A DNA stretch of 64,000 bases. Origin: Albula goreensis (Eukaryota > Chordata > Actinopteri > Albuliformes > Albulidae). The stretch covers positions 55,734,180-55,798,179 of the forward strand of contig CM040741.1 of assembly GCA_022829145.1 (NCBI GenBank). Reading direction: 5' to 3'. Below, in pieces: positions 10,601 to 23,395 of the stretch; the first letter of the stretch is position 1, and the number at the start of each line of letters is the position of its first letter. The position numbers were made by a program, and so were the translations under genes. Below the pieces are notes generated by a model that was not told the DNA's origin, did no database searches, and saw only the letters and a program-made list of their open reading frames with translations.

Positions 10601-13600
10601 CTAACATGAATATTGTTATGCCAATTATACTATGTATCACAGTAAATTTCTGACTATATGTTATTATACCTTAAGGCAGCAAACTTTGCACTCAGCCAAC
10701 TCTTTGTAGGGAAACAGACCTGCTGGTTTAAATGTGTGAACCCATAAAACCAGTGCATACTTTATGTGTAATCACATCCAGGAAACATTACAGTGCATGT
10801 GGTAGATGCCAACAAACCTCTGTATTCAAGTCATTTTTAAATAAGAGGCTACCCCTGCCCCCTCTACTCCTCTACTCTCCTTCTTCCCCTTTTATTTCAC
10901 TTACATCATTTTTCTTTCAGGGAAACAGGATTTGAAATGGTGGTGCCCTGAGCAAGAAGCTTTTTAAAGAGTTCCATTTGTCCAACCCCTCTACCCCATG
11001 TTCCCATTACATCATCGCCAAATGCCCCCTCATGTTCCTGCTGCTCATGACCCAACACCCCATTGGACAATCACCTGTACATTGCCCCGACCTCCAACCC
11101 ATATGCCCATATACACCAGATCCACCATTTCCCCAATGCTTTCCACTCACATGCAGTTAAACATACAAAGCCAACATGTAATGAATTCTTAATTAAAATT
11201 CTTAATTAAAAAATGTATGACGTCAGATGAAAGAAAATAAAAATGTTTAAATTCATTATCAAATACACTGCTGTGTAGAACTGTATCTTTCCCATTGTAA
11301 TTCCTCTAAAAGCCTTTCTAGCCCAGTTGACCAGGTGCCACCAGATGCTGGGGCGAGGTTGTCAGTCTAGTGTTCAATGATGATGAAGATGGATGTGATC
11401 AAGGCCTGCTTTTTGGGAAGATGAAATTTAACAGCCTGCTAGATTGCAGATGACGTAAGTGCTGTGGAGAAAAATAAATAAAAATTTTGAAAGGGTACAT
11501 CATTTCCTTGACAGGAATCCCCCCCGGCATGTTAACATTGTTTTCATAAATCCTATGGCTGGCATACTAGTGTGCCCTTTTCCCTCGTTGCATTTGGGGC
11601 ATATGCCATTTTTTTCTGGGAGGTTATCTCAGTGAGTTGCATGATCTGCTTGAGCGGGTGGGTTGGAAATGGTTGCTCAATCTTTTTCCCAGCGGATCAC
11701 CATTTTAATTGATTAAGACATTGAAATGGTGAAATACAATTTTAAATGTGACAGCTATGACTCAAGATGGGCTCCAACCTTTCAGCCTTGCATCAATATC
11801 AAAGGCTTCCAAAAAGAGAAACAATTGGGTCGCCAACCCAATTCTCTGACAGAGCAAATAGGAGATTCTTTGTACATCCTGATCCCAGGCAATGACAAAT
11901 CAAGTTTGTATCAGTGGACACATGGACACAAGTTTATGAGTGTGTACAAATCTGGAAATCACAGCTATGCCCTCTGCTAGAATAAATCACTTTTCACTGC
12001 ATGTTACTGTATGGTCCATGAAAGCCAGAAATATTGGCCTGCATTCAATAAACATTTGTCCTTAACTTTGACTTACAAATAAATTCAAGCATTACTTTTT
12101 TCCTTCACAAACAGAGCTTGGCAATTTCATTTGGGTAATTGCTCAACTCATCAAACTCTGTTTGCTAAGAAAATAAACCAACACTTTCATATAATTAAAG
12201 TATGAGTCAAAGTTAAGGACAAATGTTGATAGAACTTAAGTCAGTTACACTCAATATAGCCTGTGGGGCTTCAGAAACACATTCTGCAAAATGTTAATGA
12301 TTTTAACAACCAGAATTAACAAGAACAATACTTTTACATGTGGAAAAACTTCCTTACAGGGCTTAGAGTCTGTTTGTTTTCCTGTGTCTCATGACATTAT
12401 GAGTCTGAGTGTCATTTTGGATTTTGTTGGCATAACCCAGCCACATATAAATGAATGGTTATGAACAGCTGCCAGTCATTCAAACACAGCAGACCCTTCT
12501 GGCTGCGGCTCTAATTCTGACATGTCTTCTCCAAATGACTGTGAAGAGCAAGCCACAAGCCTTCCCTTTATACTTGCTCTACAACATTACATAGACTATT
12601 TAATCATGCAAACCTCCTGGAAAAGTACAGTTATCATGGATGGAATCAGCTCCCTGGATTGGACCTTACCGGTTTGGAGATGCTGGGCTCTTTGGTTGGT
12701 ATCCCTTTACTAACCTGTCCAATTTTTCCTACTTCACCTGGCCAAATACAGAGTAATTTTACCCAGGCTGTACCCTTGAATATTATTATGAATGTTGCTT
12801 TATACATTTTCATTTTCTTAATCATTTGTGGCTTTTTCCTACCAGCAGGAGTAGTGAATTTCAGTGATATCTGGGCTTCTGAGGAAGATGAACACAGAAA
12901 TAAAGATGGCCTGCTTTTGAACTAAAGGGATTGTTGTTATGGGATTATGAGCCTCTCTCTGATAATGTTGATGATGTCCATGTCTGAGGAACTCTCCCCT
13001 GAAAGTGAGGTCTTCTTTTTTCCATCCCTTTAGACTGCCAAAGTAGCTGCTCATAACTGAGTTTACCTTCAAAAAGAAGCTCATTTGTGCCATCATTTTA
13101 CTCAACCTAATCCACTTGCATGTGCAAAAACATGCAACTTCATCTAGCTTTGAACTCTAGTGGAAGCTAATGCCATCAGTTCAGTTCATGCCTTACAGCT
13201 GCTCTGAGACGGCCCAGAGAAACCTAATCTCTAAGGAATCCTCCCTTTCGGCTTAGTAGGTCAGCTCAGAGCAGATGCAGGGATCTCGCAGTGAACTGCA
13301 TCAGCTGGGAGTCCCCCTCCTATCCTCTATGGCATAGGAGAGCCTAAGGAGTTGTTTTCCAGTTTGCATCTTGACAACAACAACAAAACAACAAACCAAA
13401 AAAAAAAAAGAAAAGACAACAGTGGTGCTACCTCACTGGCACAAATTGATTTTGACACATGGTCTCAAAAAGGGAAAGTTTTTTTTTCAACAGTTGCTCA
13501 GCTCTGAAAATGATGTTAGTTTGGGTTCATTCATTTCGCAGACCACATGAGTGAGGCTTTTGTGCTGCCGCTGCCAAAGAGTGACGAGATTCTCTGAGCT

Positions 13601-16600
13601 CATTTGGCTGAGGGGGCGACCACTCCAGGACTCATCAACTGCCTTTTTTGTGTCTTGGGACAGATATTGAGAAAAGAAAAAACACCCCAAGAAAACCCCA
13701 GGATTTAGTGGCTTCAAGCTGAAGGACACAAACCCGGGGGCCCAGCTGCATCAAAAATGGCATGGAAAATGAGAGCAAAAAAGAGCTGATATCACTTTTA
13801 TACATATTGTTTCAGCACAACAAAATTGGTATCAGTAAAACACTGAGTGAAATAGCAATCACAACATGATGTTTTTCTGTAAGCTGGAGCATATAAGTAA
13901 ATACACAAAAAAAAACAAGAAAAAAGCAAGAAAAATTTAATTTGAGGAAAAGATTTTGAGAAGGTTCGAGGTGGGGGGTGTCAGAGATGGAAGAATGACA
14001 TATCCTCTCAGGGTTTAATGAAACCAGATGGCTAGCTTGAGCGGAGCTAGCACACCAGTTGCTGGGGGTCCCGGCAGACATTGGCAGCCCTCCATCGCAG
14101 CATAGCCAGCCCCCAAATGTTTTTGCATCATTAATTCCCACTTCATTCTGCTATAACTGCTGTAACCTAAACACTGCTGCATAAAGATGTGACTCATCAA
14201 TATTTACGGTGGCACCCCAGACAACCCCACCCTCCTGATTAATGGGCACAGTTTTTCCTTGCAGTACGCACAGCTGACATGATTCATGTTGGAGACTCAC
14301 TTCCATTTCACCAGTTAACCAAAACGAAAGGTTGTGTGGAAGGTCATTATGTCATTTGCTAGAATGGAAGATTCTTACAATTTATGTATATTAATCTCTT
14401 GTGAAAAAACATGTCAAGTATTACATATAAATAATAAAGATATAACAAATATAAATAAAATGAATAAATATAATAAATAATAAGGTGAAATGCAAAATGT
14501 CTGGCATATGATGTGACTCTACTATCTTCTGCACACATACATATTACACATATAGATAATGTCCACTTATTGCTACAATGAATTTTATAATGATCTCAAC
14601 TTCAGGAAAATAAAGTAAGCCAACACAGTTTTACTTTTTAAATTATCTCTGACTCTAGCAAGGAAATTGGCTATTACACATGTTCACTTGATATTACCAC
14701 TTATATACTGTGTGTTTACTCAGATATACCATCTATATGAACACCAAATGTTGAGGCAGAAGATTACAACTCACTTGTGACCCATCTCGTGGGCGATGGT
14801 GAAGGCCAAGTTCAGCCCATTGTCCTCGGCTAAGATGCATTTCCTCTTCTCACTACACATGCCACTCAGATATGCAATCCCTGCAGGCAAATCACACAGA
14901 CAAAATATGTTACCGACATGCAATACACAGCTACGTGTTCCAGGCATATGATGCCTACTCACAACCAGTGCTTGAATGATCATCAGTCTCCCTAGTTCTT
15001 TCCTGTTGAGAGTAGAAGCCTCCAATAATAGATGGCTGATGTGGTCTCAGTGTGCGCAGCTACCCCCCATCCCAGAGGTATTAATCAAAGCCACAGCAAT
15101 TTAAATGCTATAGAAAATATAAATACACATTCCATTAAATTAATAAATTGTATTGTGACTACTCATATGAAGAGAAATGTGTGCTTCATATGCTTTTAAT
15201 AAAACCATGATTTATAAAAGAGGAGGAAGAATATTCTTGCCCTTACAAATCTGCTGAATTCTGTACCGATTATAATATTATAATTGTAATAATGGGATGC
15301 AGATGTGTACACATACACTCACATATACATACAGAAATGACTGAGTATGTATGTGTGAGTGTGCCCCCCAAAATAAAAATCTTTAGGTTGGCATAGAATC
15401 CAGTCAGAGTCCTTTTCTGGTAGTGTAACATGACATTTAAATGAAACACAAAAATGCACCCCATGATATTTAAATGCTTTCACAAAGGTCTAACTCACAT
15501 ATTATTAAGCCTTTTGAAGGAAAGGGAGAAGCATACAATACTACAGACAGCAAAGTAAGGAGAAGTAAAGAGTCGACTTCAGACCATCTAAATGAAGTCG
15601 CTCTAATAAAGTGCCCCTGAAACTATTCCAGCTGACCCTCTGTGAACCACTTAGACATCACATGTCCATGTTCATCCCCTCCCCAGTGTGTGTGTCTCTC
15701 AATTCAATTCAGTTCAATTCAATATACTGTATTGGCTTGAAATACAGGCTTGAGATAGTAAGCAGTGCCAAAGCATAACCATTTAACCAAATGAACACAA
15801 AATATACATAAAATGTCCAAAAATACCCCCCACACCTCTCTCTCTCATCATTTTACATTTCCCAACGCAGGTTAATGCCCCTCACCCCCGTTCTTCAGTA
15901 AATCAAGCTAAAACAAGCCTTGCATCCTGTAAGCACCAATGAATTTAATGTAGGGATGACAGCTGTGACTCCTTAGCTCCTGTGGGATCAGGTTAAGGGG
16001 AAAACAAGGCTAGGGATTTCTTCTTTTCCCATGTAGTGGATCGTATGCCATGACCTTTGATGGCTTAATCACCCTGCTGAAATGGATCCAAAACTAATGC
16101 TTTCCATTACGAAACCATTGCAGAACAATCCCACCTTTGATGGGGGGGTGGTAAATAAATGAAATTCAGTTTGAGGCAGAGATGTCCATTACTACAGTAG
16201 CCGTTCAGTCCAACCAGCCTTTAGATCAGCCTCTACCCACCCGCCAACAACACCCCCCCCACCCGCCCCTAACTGCAGCCCTGCCTCTGTGTTAATTTTC
16301 CACATTTCTGTAGCTCTGAAACCTTTCAGGATCAGCGATATGACTCTTTTTTCAAGGGGGAGACGAAAGATTAGCTCTAATCTGTCCATTAATGAATGGT
16401 AGGCCTCTCTCCCTGCCTTGGCTACATGAAGTAACAGCCAGCCGCTCTGTTCGTGCTGCACTTAGCAGAGCATCTGGCCTTGTGGGTGTCTTGTTGGCTT
16501 GAAAAGCGCCCTAATGACATCTCCCTCGTTGGAAATATGAGACAACTTGCTGCGCTCGATCTGATAAAGCTTGATGTACATGTAAATGCTTCTGCTGGCA

Positions 16601-18626
16601 GTCAAGATATATCCATGGCCCTGGGTGGCACTGTAAAGAAGTCTGAAGTTCATGAACAAGTATTGTTACTTTTGAAAACACACATTTGTACTGTACTGCA
16701 GGCCAGTAATCTTGGTTTAATGTTGTTATTAAGAGGGAAAGTACTAGAGATGAAAGGCAGCTTAGTGTCTTCTTGCAGCTAAATTTTTGGCATATTTTCA
16801 AATATTAAAACTGTCAAATTCAATTATTTGTAATCATTTTTTTATTTGTTTACTAACATAAAATTGCAAGTTTTTTATTTAACATTTGTTAATTTCATAT
16901 TAAGACTTCAGGCCACAAGGTATCACAATATGCTGTGATGTGTATGATAATTATTTATAAATGGTGTCCTACATATTCTCCTCCAGTCAGCAGAATGTAA
17001 AATAATGACCCACACACACTTTGCCCTCCCTGGATTTTTAACAAAGTGCACATTCAGTAGACCCACACTGCAGACGGAGGTAAAGGTATGGACTTTCAGC
17101 CTTTCAGGGGCTCCTGAATGTCTTTTTCTTGATATTTTTACTGTGGGACATCAATCTCTGGATTGGTCTAATGGCAAACACAGGCCCTGAAGCCCACATA
17201 TGCTGTACACCTGTATGGATGGTAGGGCAATCCGGGCACAGAACTCAAGAGCTGGTCCCATGCCCATATCGTGCATTTCCCCTGCCGTCCACCCATGAGC
17301 GACTTAGACTTGATAGTATGTGATGGGATATGATAGAGTAGAGTATAACAGAAATATAATGCAGCAAAGTGAAACCATTATGTTAACTACACTGAGGAGT
17401 AACCCTATACGGCATGGGTGTTGGTGTTTCCTGCAAGCTGTGTGCTATCAGATAAGACAATTTATTAGGATCTGCTTAATTTATAGCAGGCTTAGGACTA
17501 AATACTTTTGAATTTTAGAGCTGTTTGTATGTGTATGTTTTCTTCAATCTGTTTTATCCATATACTGTTTTTTCTTCACAGAGCATTTTGAACAATTACC
17601 AATATAAAGAAAAAAATGAATGTTTTTAATATTTTAAATCCTGAATAACTTGAACTTCTTGTTTCAATTTGTAGAACGTCTGCCAGACATTTACCAAATA
17701 AAAAACATACTGTGGTTACCATAACACTTATCTGATTAAAAAAGAAATAGGCACTTACTGCAGTTCATCTATGAAGAAAAGAAAGGATATGCAAAAAGAA
17801 TGTTACTTTTCATGTTTCAACTGATATAAAACTGTAATGTCAGAGCATACAAATCTTTTGTATTGTGTTAAATAAGGACCCAGGATGCACTGTATAACAA
17901 ATATTGAAGTCCTGCTACACAGAATGTATATGTCACACAGGAATAATTATTAAATACATACAATGTCTTCTTATTGCAAGTTTATAATGTTTTTGATACT
18001 ACGTTTCAGAAGATTTGCACTGCTTTATGACAGGATCAATCCAAACATTGACAATACTCAAAACCAATAAAGAAAACCGTTTCAATGTGTCATGTACAAC
18101 TCAAAGCAGGGCCATCTACTTTGAAAAGAAAGGAACAGGCAATTCCTGTGCAACAGCAAGACTGAATGAATTTCATGCTCCAATGAGACGAAGCTTGCCT
18201 GAAGCCCATTACAGGCTGGAATAGGCCATGCAGCATGCAGCATGCAGGGGGACGCACAGAATGTGGGAGCCATTAGGCCTCGCCAGGATGTGCAGTGCTC
18301 TGCCATAGCTGTACGGTGTACCTTGCGGTGGAGTACATAAGTACAAGCAATGTGAGGAAATGGTCCATGATCCAAGGCAAGCCACAGTTAAAAACTAGGT
18401 CAACGACTGGTTCGGAAAGAGCCGCCACACTGATGCCTTTGTGATGTAGCATGGTGTGCTTTTCTGTATGTCGCACTAACTGCTCGTGTTTAGACAGAGC
18501 CCTCATATCTCACAGTCTCAAAAGGAAAAAGTCTCTCAAATGATTTCTGGCTTGATAAGAGCAATGGACAACAAGGCGTTTGACCTGCTGTTACCTAGTG
18601 TAGGCTGACTCACAAATATGCCTGCA

Positions 18627-18663
<37 letters not shown>

Positions 18664-21600
18664 CATTATGCAGTAAACACATACAAGGCACACAACACCC
18701 AGTTCTTTGAATTATTTTACAAGCTTAAGTGAAAATGCAATAGAAATTCTGAAATCCAGAGTTCAACAAACTGGAAAAATTGATAATCTGAATGGGTGTA
18801 CACCTGGAGATCATACTCTTAATAAGTCACATTGATTTCAATGAGGTGAAAGGGAGAACTGGAATGCTTTTCAAAATTTATGTAAGAAATTCAAATTGCA
18901 GTCAGAATTGGGTAATTTGGGAAAAAGGAAAAAGGTATGCCTTCAAGGAAAAAAGAAATATTTTCAAAGAAGAAAATGCGTGTGAAGTGTTGTTACTATG
19001 TAGTACTTGAACCATCATAGGTTACTGTGACTGGGATGAATAGTAACAAGCTAATCTAAATAACACACCTTCATGATGTCTGTGAGTGTGCATAGGCCCA
19101 ATATACCGCTACTTGACTGCAAGATCTCTCATATTTCAGTAGGGAATTATTCAGTAGGGAAATAACTGCCCTCTTTGCCAAGAGAACCAGGGGAAAGGAT
19201 GATGTCGTGGAGAGTGATTGACAGCACCAATGTGAAATATCTCAGGATTCATAGTAACATTTTTTTTCTAAAACAGTTAAGTAGAGAGGTAAAGCATGAC
19301 TTTTTTGCACTTTCTTATCTGTTATTTAGTTTTGTTTGATAATGCATTTGTTTCTGTTGAGATAAACATTACTGCCATTTCCATTCCTGGTTATTTGTTT
19401 ATTAATTTGTGTATTAAATAGAATATCAAGTTACTATGACTTTGAATGTTATTATAGGCCAAATGGGGACACATTCTGCATGGCAGCCAAAGTACACACT
19501 GATGAACACCGATCCCACATGCTGGCTGTCCCTGTATAGGTACCACCAGGGACCTTTTTTAAGTCAGGAAAAACCTTGACAACTCAACAAGCATGAGGAT
19601 AGGTCACATAGATTGATGCTCACAAGATACATTTATATTACACATAGGCATTTGTTCAGAGTGAAATACAGAAGCGCATACAGTACGTTAGCACACCAAG
19701 TACAGATAATACCAAGTTGTCAGTGGCCATAAGCTAACTGCTGCTTTTGAATTTCTGACTTTGAAAAGCTATGCAAATAGAATAGCCTGCTATAGTGGGG
19801 GCTTTCAGGGTTTGTCCTTCATAAATCAACAGAATGGCAACAATGTGACTTTCATGTCCTTCCACTGCTTTGGGAATAGAATGTGGACCCCCTTCAATAA
19901 CTACGGGAACTGAGCCCAACTCAAAGGGGGCACCAGCTCATTCTGTGTTCTCATGGAACAGAGGATTGTGGTACAGCTCTCAATTGCTCATTGGCCATAT
20001 CTAGAGCAGAGGCATTCAGCTACTAATCTAATGGTTCATACAGCAAACAGCTGAATGGTTGTTTAGAAGAATGAACAGCCCAAATGTGAGCATGGCCAGT
20101 TGCGGCAAGTTCAACATCAACCAAAAGCATGTCCACCGCATAGCATACTGACATAGAAAATCTAATTATGGATATGGACTTATTATGAATTTCAAGATTT
20201 GATATGGGGAAAAAAGCCATTTGCTGATTGATTATGCATGTAAAACTTCTATCCTCCAGTAAAGATGATGTAATATATTAAGGATTATATTAGAATTTAC
20301 TCTGCCATTGCTCTGGACAACATTTAATGGCTATAAATGATTTAATTTTGTCAGTAAAAGACCTATGTATCGACTATGGAGCAAATGACTTTGTTATACA
20401 GGCATACATGATCCCCTGCAATAACGTAAATTAGTAATTATGAAACTATCCCCCTCATGGGGAGGCACTTTCTGTCACATGATACTTTGCACACACTTTA
20501 GGTGCATTGGTACCAGTTATCTTTAATATTTTGCTTTATCCTCTATCTTCCTGACAACATTAGCAAATACTACCGACTACACATGGGTTCAATCACCAAA
20601 CAAATCACGCTAATGACATTAAATGTGGTACCCATTACCTCTGTGATTACACATGTACAATGGCCGGGGATCCTATCTTGGTGGTCTACTTATGTGTGGA
20701 AAATGCTTCGCGCCACAGTAATCCCCTGGCAATCAAACCTGAACATGGTATCGCATTACATAAATGGTAAAAATCAAGCAAAATGAAAACTAATATCTAA
20801 TACATATTTTTAAACAATAAGTCCAAGCAGAGGCCATACAACACATACCCAATACAGTACATAAACAGAAAGGATGAGGGGGATTTTGTAACTTACCTAC
20901 AGTGTCACACGGTTCATCTTTATGTACACAGAAATCCTTCCTGAAACATAAACGAAACACACACTGGTCATATCTAGCTCAAAGCTCAGACCCATTTTAT
21001 CATGATTTTGATGGCTGAGTGGAGAACTCATCTCCTGCAACCCATACAACCCAAAATGTCAGGGATAAGTCAAAATGTCCAAACCATCACTGATCCATTC
21101 ATCCCCTACCTGTTAAATCAGGGGATTCATCTGGAAGCCTCATCCATATCTCATGTAAAGGCACTATTTTTGCATCAATTTCACTACGTATCACTCAGGT
21201 CAGAAACAGAAATGACACCCAGTTCATTAACAGAAAAATGCATGAAGGGCATTTTTCATGTTTAATTTAAACACATTGCTTGAATTTGAACTGTGAAAGT
21301 ACCAACTTTTAATTTTGGATTCTCTGACTCTGAGAACCCTTTTTTCCACTCTGTGTCTAACACATACCTGCTGAGCGCAGAGGCACAGCCTTGTGCAAAA
21401 CCCCTCCTCAACCTTCTTCCCCTTCTCCTCTCCTGCATTAGCTGCCTTATCGGCTCTTGGTGACAGTTAAGTTCTGCCGACCCTTCAAGAAAGTTAAACC
21501 AGCCTTGAACCTGAGTGAAGTCTTCCATGTTTGTGATTCCTCAGAAACTGCATGTGATAGAGAGGTCACCAAAACTGACGACTTCACTGCCATGTTTATA

Positions 21601-23341
21601 TTAGCACGTTCTCAATCACAGGAAGCCAGAGTACTTTTTATTTAGTCTACAAAAACTAATTTTATCTTGTAACTGAAACACACAGCTCTAGATGGTTTCG
21701 AGCCACGATTAGCTCATACGTGAGCTGAGAGAACGTAGTAGGGGTGGACAGAAGACATCAACCAGCAGAATAAATCAAGGCTAGCATTAATCATGAGCTT
21801 TTCTAAGAAAAACAGCAAATGTCTAAGCACCGCCATTGAGTGAGGACTGCATTTACATCAAAAGTAATGCAGTTATGACTGACGCCACAAAATTATTTAG
21901 TTTACATACAGGTAAATGTGTCTGCTGTACTGAAAAAAAGAAAAAAAAGTCTTAGAAGAAGTAGTAGTTATTACAGTTCTTGTGTCAAACTAAAACTATT
22001 GTAGTTATATTTAAGTATCAGTATTAGCTTTTAGGTATATGTAATGCCTGCTGGTGGCTATACAGAATTGTACTTGTTTATTTAATATCTGTATTCTGCA
22101 GTGAAGATTATGTCAGTCTGTCACTCACACCGCATAAAGGTGCCTGCCTAATGTTTAAATAAAGAAGGGTCATGTTTATTTATGTATAAATTTTAATACA
22201 TATCCTGGCAGTTGCTCAAGGCCATCAGTCATTTCAGGGACACCCCATGCGCACAGCAGGTGGGCTGCAGTGGCATTGTGACAGAGATGAATGAACGTGA
22301 TGACAGACGCAGGTGGCAGCGCTACAGCGGGAACAGCCCAGGAGATGCCTCATTCCACTTGAGTCCAAATGACTTTAGCACTAAATGCCCATTCTCTGAA
22401 ATTACATTACTGTACAGGCACAGAGATGGGGGGAGTAAAACTCTGGAACACATCAATGGGCCTAAAGCAGCCTCTTACCGGCATTCTGCAGGTCTGAAAA
22501 ACCTCTATTCGTCTGCCGTTTTATCTGGCGAAGCTGTTTGAAAGTTGTGTTTCCCATTAAGAGCCCAGCTGATGTGAGGACCAGAGGATGCATGGTACTG
22601 AATCAGGAACATGTGCTGGACAAGCAGGCTGTAGAAGAATACAGGCCGTGTTTCTTTTGCCTTTGCAAACTATGTGCACTAGGCTGCAATTGGTATAAAC
22701 AGGTCATGTGAGGAAGATTATGTCCAATCAGAGGAGAATGCGCATTGTATTGCAAGAGAAAGGCAACTAAGCTGAAGTTCTGACATGTGAAAGCACTTAA
22801 GCATTGGATAGTAGGTAAACTGGATGATAAGAAAGATTTCCCACAGGCTATACAAAAGTTTTGACTATCACTTCTCATATCTTGTTTTGTGATAATTTCA
22901 AAAACCGTGGTGCAAACTGTCCTAATTCTGAAAAATGCAGAGGTTCCTTGAGACCCAACGTGAAAGAATTTTTGTGGAGTTTACAATCACAGATTCATGA
23001 GATGAAATTCTCAGAATTCCAATACTCTATTTTCAACAATCATATGGGGATTCATCTCCAAAAAGATGACAGTAATGTTATTCTGGATGGGTTAAATGTA
23101 CTACTGTAAAGAATTGATCCCATCAGTGGCACATTATTTTTTCAGATAACGATGAGCACCCCAGAGGAAGTCTGTTGAGGGAAAACCTTTCCCTGGAGAT
23201 TTGCTGCATGAAGAGTCAAATCTATTTACCAGCTAAACACTGTATTTTATAATGGTTATCTCAATGTACCAATGCATCTGTTTAAAGTGTGCATCTTTAA
23301 ACAGATGCATCATGTGAATTATGGATATCATTGTAGCCCAG

Positions 23342-23395
<54 letters not shown>

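Larger units (their letters stand above)
2819..14774 (-). other. ADAMTS19 intron 8 (12.0 kb)
   Basis: This is the largest intron in the window, splitting the zinc-binding motif between exons 8 and 9. It holds CA-rich sequence (about 3949-4024), a LINE-like 3' tail (about 4890-5268), a small perfect hairpin (5850-5879), a Tc1 element with both ends (6085-7239), CCA/GA repeats (7545-7628), and a MITE (12045-12232). No recognised element was seen in 2819-3940, 7640-12,040 or 12,240-14,770, apart from AT-rich sequence around 14,404-14,480. Confidence 0.85.
14881..20896 (-). other. ADAMTS19 intron 7 (6.0 kb)
   Basis: This is a phase-1 intron. It holds a CAATT-repeat tail (about 15696-15724), a repeat-free stretch with possible regulatory character (16280-16660), a short run of GCATGCA repeats (about 18225-18248), and a CA microsatellite (18630-18660). 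Nothing was recognised in 16,800-18,000 or 18,700-20,880. Confidence 0.85.

Noticed and set aside
12522-12925. Two overlapping open frames with hydrophobic segments (a possible small membrane protein)
   Set aside because: No splice sites or homology consistent with an ADAMTS19 exon or any family I recognise; probably chance frames in an intron.
22212-22541. 109-codon plus-strand frame in intron 6
   Set aside because: No recognisable domain, opposite strand to the gene, and the length is within what chance allows here.
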